A program made the position numbers and the translations under genes. Under the pieces are notes generated by a model. It saw only the letters and a program-made list of their open reading frames with translations. It was not told the DNA's origin and ran no database searches. Source: Euperipatoides rowelli (lineage: Eukaryota; Onychophora; Udeonychophora; Euonychophora; Peripatopsidae). From it: a stretch of DNA of 18,038 nucleotides. The stretch lies in the NCBI GenBank assembly GCA_003024985.2, contig PXIH01S0009685.1; one strand, given 5' to 3'. Shown piece after piece: positions 10,341 through 18,038 of the stretch. Each line of letters opens with the position of its first letter. Position 1 is the stretch's first letter.

Positions 10341-10693
10341 AATAGTGCAGTTAAATGTTGCATCTTGGGCTGACCTAAAAGTTACAATAAATCACAATAT
10401 CAAACTAGGATATTCCCAAATTTCTCTTGAACTTTGGGAATCCCCTGTGTTTTTTTAACAAGTTATTATACATGCTCATGTTTCCATTCACTTATGAATG
10501 ATTTATTTATTTATTATTTACAAAGATGATGGTCAAAAGAGCAATTACAATTTGAAGTAAAATAAATTTGATATAAGTACAGGATAAAATTGATTGGAAC
10601 ATACACATTCATTAATAAATTATATTCATAAAATAACTAGCTTTTTATTAATAAAAAAGAAAAAACATTTTTGTTCAATTAATCTCAGGATTT

Positions 10694-10785
10694 CAAGATT
10701 AATTTATGGGTCAGGATTGAGGGATTTAGAAATTCATATATGGTTCACTATTATNNGATATAGATTAATTTATGGTTCAGGATGC
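10694..10785. repeat. Short direct repeat flanking an NN gap
   Basis: GATTAATTTATGGGTCAGGAT at about 10698-10718 is nearly repeated as GATTAATTTATGGTTCAGGAT at about 10763-10783, with NN at 10755-10756 between them. It could be a true ~65-bp tandem repeat, or the same kind of assembly overlap as at 7297. Confidence 0.6.
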
Positions 10786-12373
10786 TGAGATTGAATCCCT
10801 AATGTGCAATGTATTTTAATTTTTATAACAAATATCAAAAATTTTTGGTGGTTTTATTGAAGCCTGTTTAAAATAAGAAGCAAGAAAAATAACATAAAAT
10901 AATATGACTGACTGAAGGCAGATAGTGTTATATTAAAAAAAATTTGATTTCATATTTTTATTTTAAAATAAAATTATAATTTACATAAAATTAACTGCTT
11001 TTAAATGTATTTTTACTTATGTTTATTAAAAGCATTTAAAATTATTCAAAACACAAACATAAATCTATTTAATAAGGGAAATTATGTTTCATTTTGAAAA
11101 TCAAAAATAAACAGATGTGATTTCCCAAATTGAAATAGATATTTTATGCTTAGTGTCATTTAATAAGTTAGTGTGGGGAGGGAAGCGAGGCAACAGCTAA
11201 GTTTTTAACATTCTGATATCTGGATTATGCCATCCCAATTAAATTTACAAGCCAAGAGTTTGGCTTTAAACACCAGATTTGTTAAAATTATAAACAATTC
11301 AATAAATTTGTTGTGAAAGAAAAATATTTAATCTCCAGGACATTTAAAATTTCTAGTTGAGAATGTGATTAATTGTACTCCTCCCCCGTTGTCTCTCAGA
11401 AGTGAATACTTATATCAGTGTTCCATTTTTTTATCATACAGTACATAGAGGATTGTATCATAAAACATTTTCAAGATTTTTAAAACATTAATTTTAAATA
11501 ACAGAATGCTTCAAAAAAAACATTTAATTTTCTAAAATTACTGCAATTTAATGGTTTTGAAATATTTCTTAGTCATTAAATAAATATTTGGTAATTGAAT
11601 TTACTAGAGATATTGAAATACCATTCAATTATTGTCATGATTATAATTACAGAAGATTACAAGGGACAAAAAACACAAGGATGTGTGTAAAAAAAATGAG
11701 ATTAACAAAAGATTTGTTTTAATAAATTTTCATTTATACCCTTTCTTAAAGGTTAAGTTTAGTCAAAATTTATTGATGCACTACTTAGTATATATTAATT
11801 TGGTTATCAACTTAGTAAGGCTATTAGGGTTTTATTTTTAAAAAAAATTGGAAATTTTTATCATTACTTTGGTTTTTGCTTTTTAAAACATTTGAAAGTT
11901 TACCGGGGTTATGTATCTGCAAAAGTAATTTTCTAAATAATAATTGAAATTCATGAAAATTCTATATTTTTTGTGCTTAGGACATTTCAGGTCAGTTTCA
12001 AATTTTGTAAATTTAAATTTTCAGCTAAAACTACTTATTTAAAAAATTTGTATCACACTTTATTCTCCATCAGGAATAAATATAATCATAGAAAGATAAA
12101 TTCACAGATGATTAAATATAAGTTAACTTCATCTTAATGGAAAACTGTTACAATAAATGTTAATTCTGACATAAAATGTTGTTTAGATCTTAGATTTATT
12201 ACAAATAATCAAATTAACAAATATACAGATTATATGGTAAGAAGTAGTTTATAAAATCAGCATTGATATATAAATATAATCTAATTTAAACTCAAATACT
12301 GTAAGTGAAAAGAGACTGCTGAAACATCTTCAGGCAAAATATTCCACTAATTAAATGATCTGTTCTAATAGAA

Positions 12374-12601
12374 TATATACCTACAGTAGACTAGGATATA
12401 TTGTATGTATTCCAATATATTTGAAAAGTATTTTAGTATTGAAATGAAGAATTGAAGTACAGAATACTGTTGAAATCTGTTTTCATTACAAAATACCAGG
12501 TAGCTTACTAGTATTTGCAATACAAAATACCAAATACAAACATAATTCCGTTAATTATTTCAGATACTTGTATTTTAATTAGGGTCTACTGCCCAACCCT
12601 G
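12374..12601. mobile_element. Short non-autonomous hAT-like element (MITE)
   Basis: The right end reads AGGGTCTACTGCCCAACCCTG, ending at 12601. Its reverse complement starts CAGGGTTGGGCAGTAGACC, a typical hAT terminal inverted repeat. At the left, CAGTAGACTAGG (12384-12395) matches the inner part of that TIR. The outer ten bases appear eroded, putting the original start near 12374. The interior has repeated TATTTTGTATT and GCAATACAAAATACCAAATAC-type motifs, often seen in hAT-derived short elements. A target duplication is only hinted at: CTAATAGA just left of the inferred start and CTTATAGT after 12601. About 230 bp, non-coding. Confidence 0.6.
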
Positions 12602-12747
12602 CTTATAGTTTATAGGCTTACAGTAAATATACAGATAAAAATTTAAATTAACTTAATTTGTATTGAATAAAAATAGCCAGACTCTAAAATAAATTCTTTA
12701 ACTTTACATTTTATAAATCTAGATCAAAGATGCACTAGATATATTAC
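12602..12747. other. Intron sequence next to the exon B donor
   Basis: AT-rich, no motif beyond the exon B donor at its right edge. Confidence 0.4.
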
Positions 12748-12849
12748 CATTTATAAATAACCGTATTTCATCTAATTTGTCTTCACTTGAACTATATATA
12801 GCAGACCCATCTAAATATGAAGTTACACCATTCATCTGTTCATGTAAAT
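12748..12849 (-). CDS. Haem peroxidase exon B (calcium-binding loop)
   Basis: Small internal exon of the same minus-strand peroxidase gene. The acceptor is TTTATTGCAG ending at 12850 and the likely donor is GGTAAT with GT at 12747-12746. The exon is 102 nt: 2 nt completing a split codon, 33 codons, and 1 nt carried out. It reads LHEQMNGVTSYLDGSAIYSS and continues as SEDKLDEIRLFIN, matching the family segment R-E-Q-x-N-x-x-T-S-Y/F-x-D-x-S-x-V/I-Y-G-S followed by L-R. The calcium ligands known from myeloperoxidase (Thr, Phe/Tyr, Asp, Ser in T-S-F-V-D-A-S) are kept as T-S-Y-L-D-G-S. The usual Y-G-S reads Y-S-S. Splicing from exon A restores an Asp codon (G+AT). The donor is the least certain boundary. 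Confidence 0.88.
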
Positions 12850-13423
12850 CTGCAATAAATGATTAAATTAACATGCACAGTAATTTTAAAACTACACAAA
12901 ATTTAAAATACATAACATGAACTGTTTAGACAAAATACAGATCCAAGTACTTTCCAACTTATTTTTTTATATTAAACAAAATAGTGATATAGGCCCTAGT
13001 TAGAGAAAAAGAGGTTATCAAGTTAATAGTGTTAGCAACATTGAGTAATAGTAATTTAATGATGATGATGATGAGTAAATTCATAACTAAAAAAATTGCT
13101 TATTTTAGTAAATTTGTAAACAATTTGATTAAATTTAATAACACATGGATAGCCTAGTAAGTTTTTGTCTAGAGACATTGAAAAGACAGTGAGCGTGACA
13201 TAGAGAGATGAGATAGATAAATATAAAACTAAAGAGAGGTAGAGAGGAGATAAAAGATAAAGAGTAACAAAGAGAATAGAGATAGGAACAGACAAAGATA
13301 GATATACTAAATGTATATACCTATACAGCATAATATACTGGACATTAGAAAAACACAAACATTTTATACTATCAATGCTGCATTTATAAATGATGTAAGC
13401 TAAATGTATGTTTATTGTCCTAC
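12850..13423 (-). other. Intron between peroxidase exons A and B
   Basis: A 574-nt intron with GTAGGA at the 5' end (13423) and TTTATTGCAG at the 3' end (12850). It joins exon A to exon B in frame by completing an Asp codon. It contains the ATG-repeat and GA-rich low-complexity tracts. The short minus frame at 13056-13358 falls wholly inside it and is compositional. Confidence 0.8.
13058..13310. repeat. Low complexity: (ATG)n then a GA-rich degenerate tract
   Basis: ATGATGATGATGATG occurs at about 13060-13074. From about 13185 to 13310 the plus strand is purine-rich, built from GAGA, GATA and AGATAGATA-type words. This looks like an eroded microsatellite. It lies in the A-B intron. Confidence 0.65.
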
Positions 13424-13567
13424 CAGATCGGCATTCTAGTTGCAGAGTACTTTCTGTTCTTACATAGTCTAAACAAGAAAAATTTTGAGTTCTAATGGGG
13501 AAACAGATTCCGGGATAATGCTCTTCTATAGATGAATTGCAGCAAGAGAGAGAATTGGCTTTTATAC
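13424..13567 (-). CDS. Haem peroxidase exon A (Cys-rich segment before the calcium loop)
   Basis: Internal exon of the minus-strand peroxidase gene, 144 nt: 2 nt carry-in, 47 codons, 1 nt carry-out. The acceptor is CCATTAATAG ending at 13568 and the donor is GTAGGA with GT at 13423-13422. It encodes SLSCCNSSIEE, then HYPGICFPIRTQ, CLDYVRTES and LECRS. The family pattern is C-C, then H-P-x-C-F-P-I, then C-x-x-F-V-R-S, then C leading into R-E-Q-x-N. All the cysteines expected in this stretch are present, and the VRTES segment matches the usual V-R-S. The phase (1 to 1) equals that of exon B and joins to it cleanly. The preceding exon, which should hold the distal haem His in a Q-F-x-D-H-D motif, was not found between 13568 and the right edge. 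Confidence 0.88.
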
Positions 13568-14319
13568 CTATTAATGGAAATAAATAATATTACAAAATTA
13601 CTAGCTGGATTTATAAGCAATAGACTAATGTAATTTTAATAATTTAAAAAAAATGCATAATTGGCAGATTTAATAAATAGTTAGACTAAACCCAAATTCT
13701 TGCTAATTTTGCTAATTTTGTCTAATTCAAAACAATCTAGTCACATCTAATGCCCTATAAAATGGGGAGATAAAGATGTATTATAATCTCAAAATTAGGA
13801 ACTTTTTAGTTATTTTAATTTTAAAGAGAGGATATGGCCAAATTTCTATTGACCATTACACTTCCACTAATTTCAGACATCATATTTCTTTATGTGAAAT
13901 ATTTATGACATTTGCACATGGTATACTAAATATTTACTACACTAAAGATTTTATCTGAATAAGAATGTAGTCCAGCTGATTATTTAAATATGTTTTAAGT
14001 TATTAAAAAGTTGTTCTTTAAATCACTAGAAATTCCATTACGAAAAAAATATGAAAATATTTTTTATAATGTACAAACTATATTGATGTGCATAATGGTT
14101 TTTAAATTATAAAAATATATTTGAAATTATTGTAGTGTAGTGGGCATTAAAATATAGAGGCCCTCTATACTGCAGAATATAGTGACATGAAAAAATGTCA
14201 ACTAAACTAGTCTTAAAAATAAAACAACAAAGAATATAACAAAAATATACATTGAAGAAATGATTCATTCCTTTTTGGTGAATTTTTATGAGTGCTAGAA
14301 TAATTATGGAATAAAAAAA
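13568..14319. other. Intron or flank upstream of peroxidase exon A, nothing recognised
   Basis: AT-rich. It should be the intron before exon A, whose acceptor lies at 13568. A 60-codon plus frame at 13776-13958 has no recognisable family. No Q-F-x-D-H-D exon was seen on the minus strand. Confidence 0.4.
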
Positions 14320-14770
14320 GTTAGGATGACACTTGAGCTGCTTGCCTCGTTCTAATCACCCAGAAAATCATTTGATGAGCTAAAGATTAATCATAAAGTT
14401 ATCTAAAAACAAGCTCCTGACCAAATTCCTCCTTGCATATGCTTCTGCCAATCCTACAGAGTGTGCAAAATCCTTGAAATTGTTGTCTTGAAAATAATAA
14501 TTTATCATTTCTGGAATTTACTATGATGCAAATTTATAGGTTCATGCATTTTAATCTGAAGAAACCAAGCATTTCAAATGATTTTTTCCATTTTTTTATT
14601 TTTTTAATTTGAGATTATGCCTCCACATGGATTTAAAGAATTTACAGATGTCCATAAGAGAAAGATTCTGCTGAACTTTGTAAGAAGAAAATTTACATGC
14701 TGAATGAAATGTGCAGATAAGGTTTTCAGGCAATATGGATCACATAAGGGCTCCACCAAGGACAAGACAA
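14320..14770 (+). other. Possible eroded retroelement gag-like stretch (very weak)
   Basis: Slightly less AT-rich than its neighbours. In shifting plus frames it gives LELLASF, then SFDELKINHKVI, and further on SIRERFC followed by EENLHAE. These loosely recall the S-x-F-x-P-x-S and I-R-D-R-F-V-x-G-L-x-x-E blocks of Gypsy gag proteins. The stops and frame changes make this no more than a suspicion; it may be unrelated unique sequence. Confidence 0.2.
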
Positions 14771-15934
14771 TGATAACAAAGTGTCCCCCTTCCAGTTAAT
14801 TATATTTTATTAAAGAATTCGAGAATAGTATACTAATGGATTTGAAGTTTTGTTGTACAACTTCAAGGATTTTATTCTTTATTTGCTGTCAAGTACTGCA
14901 TCTTTGAATTTATTATTCTGTATGCAATCAATCTTCAAGCTTACAGAAGACTTGTGAAGATTAGTCAAGATTTCCTCTTTTGAAGTTCATATTTTTTTCA
15001 TACAGAACTTTTTTTAGGATTCCCAAATTATCAAAAAGGGTCAAACCAGCTAGAAAATGTGCATGTCTTGTGTCATATTTTGTGTATTTGTTCCATGTTT
15101 GTTAAAATTTTATCAAAAATTGAGTAGTTATTTTTTCATAACACTCAAACCCGCCACTACAATACTTTACATTGTGAACTCTCAATAATATATTGATGAT
15201 TAACCTAGCTATACCCTACTGATGAGTTTTGCTTTCATGGGTCTAGCACCATTTTTAAAAGAATTATAGCAAAAATAAAATGAATTCATTTATAAGTCAT
15301 ATATATGTTGTACTGGTATTCATTTAGTCTAGAGAAAGGCACCTCCCTGTTTCTACATTTGTTCAAAATTTTGTCACCTTATGAGAATGGCATTAGAGTC
15401 TCCATAGTGAAGCATTGAGCTGTCATTCATGCCTGGCAAGATATTGCCAGCACTGTCACCCATAATTTATCACATCACTCATGGTAGGCCGAGTGACCTT
15501 TACTTTTTCAATTATATGAGTAAAAATCAATGACAGTCCAGAAGACATGTGAAAATTCTGTGTTTTGCCTTAAGTGGTTAACAAGCATTGTCTTCTATAC
15601 TAATTTACTTTGTTATATTGATACAATACATACATTAATAGACTTAGTTCCTCTTGATTTCATTTAATTAAACATATAGGGATAGTTTAGGCTTCAATGT
15701 CTTATCTCGTCTCATGGTCTGTCTACATTAGTGACTTTCTCGTGGTCTGTCTACATTAGTGACTTTATAGAAAATTCCTAGCTGCTTCACAATTAAAAGC
15801 AATGTAATAATGCCAAATATTTCTGTTACAGTAGGCAATGTTATAAGAGAAGGGTGCTGTAGAAGTTTTGAAAAAGAGGCTACTACTCTTAGTGGGGGTT
15901 TTAGATAGCAATGAAAACCTTAAAATTCAAAGTG
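14771..15934. other. Unassigned region before the LINE remnant
   Basis: AT-rich; apart from the 28-bp tandem duplication at 15710-15766 I recognise nothing. The part nearest 15935 could be the 5' region (ORF1 or UTR) of the LINE, but no zinc-knuckle or coiled-coil motif was seen. Confidence 0.35.
15710..15766. repeat. 28-bp tandem duplication
   Basis: TGGTCTGTCTACATTAGTGA followed by CTTT occurs at 15715-15738 and again, identical over 24 bp, at 15743-15766. The period is 28 bp, with TCTCA and TCTCG preceding the two copies. Confidence 0.85.
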
Positions 15935-18038
15935 TATGTGTGCAATATGAATGCATTCTAAAACTTGAAAACAACTACATTCTATAGGCTGAAGATTAAG
16001 TATTGTTGAAACTTGGCTATTCAAAAATGTATCTGAAAAGAAAATTTGCATAGCTGGATATGATTTTATTAGAATAGACTACTTACATGAGGTGGAGGAA
16101 TAATGATATATAATAAAAAAATGTTTAGAAATTGTTGTCAATTACTTGAATATTAATTCTGAATGTATTTGGTTTAATATTACAAAAAATGATTTGTTGA
16201 TAACATACTGTACTATGTATAGATCTTTAAGCAGATGACATTATTATTGGAAACAATAATAATTTTGGTGAATATTGTAAAAAATCATCTATCATTCTTA
16301 GAGATTTTAATATTCATGGAATAAATTGGAAAACTTGTAGAATTTGCTATGGTGCTGATTATTTTTGGCTCTCTTTTCTAATAATTTGTGTCAGATATAT
16401 TATTGGTACAACATGTACTTGATCCTACAAGGTTAGATTTTGTATTTTCTAGAAATATCAATGATGTAATTTATCTTATTTGTCAGGGTGTGGGGGAAGA
16501 GTGATCATGCAGTCGATTACTTTGTGTATTGATCATTAAATATCCATTGGTGAATTTTCATTTGAATATTTAGACTGACAATTCAAATGTAGATGTAATT
16601 AATTCTGCTTTGAATGAAATTGTGAAGGATATACTGTATATTTTAAAGACATGCTATCACTTGAGATATATATTACATAGAGTAAATGAGGTTATTACAA
16701 GTAATACTAAAAAAAAAGTTAATAGAAGGTAAGGAATTGATAAAACATGTTGGCTTGATAATGAGGATGTTATTAATCAAAATGGAAAATGTTGCATTTA
16801 AACATTTTATGAAATACAAAAAAACTCTATCAGTGATGACAGAATATACAAAAATTATAAATTAAATAATGTCCTTTGGAATAAAATAATTATGCATGAG
16901 TTAAATATTAATCGAAATTCTATGGTAAATATATATTTACACTCATTTTAAGTCGATTAAAACTCTAATTTTAAAGATATTAAAGCAATATGTAATGATG
17001 GAATATTGTAACAGTATTGATATTAGAAATAATTTTCCTACTTTCTTTTCTAGATACAATAAAAAGTATATTACTAATGATTTAAACTCAAACATTGACT
17101 GTTGAAATTGATGAAATCCCCTGCAATAACTGAAGGTTGAAATAGGTCATTTGCCATTGCTATTAATGGGTTTTCAAATTATATAATAAAGAAATTTAGT
17201 AATTTTTTTTTATTGCAGTATTTTCTACAGACGTGATGAAAATTGATATAATCCTGCCTAAATTACAAATCTGATAATAGAAAATTGTTACAATCTTACA
17301 TATCTATTACTATACATTCATCACTTTCTAAGATAGCTGGAAAGATTATTTTACATGGAATGAAATTATTTGCTGAAAAAAATCATCCTCTCAACAATAT
17401 GGCTTTAGAAAAGATTCTTAAACTATGATTCTTCTTGATTCTATTAATATTTATCCTAAGGAATGTGAGATTGGAAAGTCCACATATCATCTGGTTAATA
17501 AATTGAAATTCGTGAATTTTGATGAATGCATTATGTTGGAAATCAAATTATCTGACTGGTAGGAGTATAAAAGTTCAAGTTAATCTTTCAGATAGTGTTG
17601 GGATTACTATAGGTTTCCCCAAGGAGAAATATTTTTGGGCTTCTTGTTTATTATATTAAATCTGCTTTGTCTTCATAATCAGCCGAGAGATTTTTGTTTA
17701 TGCTGATGTCAAATTATGAGAAATATAACTGATGCATTTGATGTAGTTAAGCTTCAATTGGCTGTTGATATAATTCGAAACTGGTTTAATCATAATTTTC
17801 ATGAGATACATTTTCAAAAAATAGATTCATGAGAATTATGCTTCATACTATGCAAGAATATTCTATTGGAGATAGCCCTTAAAGAAGTGTCAGAGAGAGA
17901 TATTGGAGTTGTATTAAACAATAGATTGACATTCCATATATTGATTAGAGATGGCAATGTTTATATGTTTGTATCTAATAATTCTAACCAAGTTCTAGAA
18001 GTGCTAGAAAGCTGATATTTGGTATGATGATAGTTTAG
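15935..18038 (+). mobile_element. Decayed non-LTR retrotransposon (LINE; endonuclease plus reverse transcriptase)
   Basis: Plus-strand remnant of a CR1/L2/Jockey-like LINE, cut by the right edge. Apurinic-endonuclease blocks: VETWL (about 16000), AGYDFIR (16055), GGGIMIYNKK (16090-16120), IILRDFNIHGINW (16285-16330, with the D-F-N motif), VQHVLDPTR, LDFVFSRN (16405-16460), and SDHAVDY (16500-16520). Reverse-transcriptase blocks: ISITIHSSLSKIAGKII (17300-17350), F-P-Q-G-E (17612-17630), FVYADVKL (about 17690-17715), WFNHNFHEI (17780-17810), and EREIGVVLNNRLTFHI (17895-17941). The R-T active site Y-A-D-D reads Y-A-D-V, and there are many stops and frame changes. The spacing is close to a full-length element, so decay is mostly by point changes and small indels. 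The exact clade is a guess; the 3' end is outside the window. Confidence 0.87.

Larger units (their letters stand above)
2484..12747 (-). other. Intron interval(s) between peroxidase exons B and C
   Basis: About 10.3 kb of the peroxidase locus between two recognised exons. Known enzymes encode about 50 residues here, including C-F-x-A-G-D-x-R-x-N-E with the distal Arg and Glu. Searching the minus strand by eye for that motif gave nothing convincing. The interval holds the 3953-4195 direct repeat, the 7085-7350 duplication, a minisatellite, a Gypsy pol remnant and a hAT-like element. Isolated Ns occur at 2676, 2883, 3347, 7297, 10332 and 10755-10756. The blocks 2484-3950, 4200-7080 and 10340-12370 are otherwise AT-rich sequence with homopolymer runs (T-runs near 3650 and 4543; a C-run near 3080) and nothing I recognise. 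Confidence 0.6.

Noticed and set aside
13056-13358. 100-codon minus frame rich in Leu, Ser and Tyr, starting near a His run
   Set aside because: It lies within the A-B intron and is produced by the GA-rich and ATG-repeat tracts.
13776-13958. 60-codon plus frame
   Set aside because: No family resemblance and opposite in strand to the host gene; length is ordinary for chance frames here.
15705-15735. Minus-strand T-D-H-E-T-R, considered as the distal-His D-H-D exon of the peroxidase
   Set aside because: A stop lies just upstream in frame, Q-F is absent, and the sequence belongs to the 28-bp tandem duplication.
1-18038. tRNA genes, CRISPR arrays, bacterial operons or an unknown defence-type system
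   Set aside because: No cloverleaf with A/B boxes, no regularly spaced identical repeats with unique spacers, and no clustered long ORFs. The window is animal intronic and repeat DNA.

Overview
This looks like an AT-rich animal nuclear genome (roughly 70% A+T or more by eye, many homopolymer tracts, GT-AG introns, decayed transposons of several classes, isolated N bases from a draft assembly). The one host gene I recognise is an animal haem peroxidase of the chorion-peroxidase/peroxidasin-like type. Together with the transposon types this points to an invertebrate, perhaps an arthropod such as a chelicerate. The species guess is weak.

The host gene lies on the minus strand and is incomplete. 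Three exons are visible: exon A (13567-13424), exon B (12849-12748) and exon C (2483-1940). All three have plausible splice sites and agree in phase. Exons A and B carry the Cys-rich segment and the calcium-binding loop. Exon C carries the LKEHNRL, ITYEEFLP and IQRGRDHG motifs. The exon with the distal Arg and Glu, expected between B and C, was not found. B could splice to C in frame without it. Exon C also has about 40 residues missing exactly where the proximal haem histidine should be, and the Asn that normally contacts that His reads as Ile. This is the most interesting signal in the window: either a catalytically dead peroxidase homologue or a young pseudogene. The first exons and the C-terminal exons are outside the window or unrecognisable.

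The rest is intron or flank filled with repeats. From left to right these are: an ~80-bp tandem duplication (362-530); a dead Tc1-like transposase (minus, 1015-1351); a ~45-bp direct repeat pair (3953-4195); an N-interrupted local duplication that looks like an assembly error (7085-7350); a C/T-rich 26-bp minisatellite (7345-~7720); a decayed Ty3/Gypsy-type pol (plus, 8058-10035); a short non-autonomous hAT-like element (~12374-12601); GA-rich and ATG-repeat low complexity (13058-13310); a 28-bp tandem duplication (15710-15766); and a decayed non-LTR (LINE, CR1/L2/Jockey-like) element running off the right edge (plus, ~15935-18038). The Gypsy copy sits in the large B-C intron, antisense to the peroxidase.

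No tRNA, rRNA, CRISPR array or bacterial-type operon is visible. Most short open frames in the window are chance frames in AT-rich DNA and are not listed.
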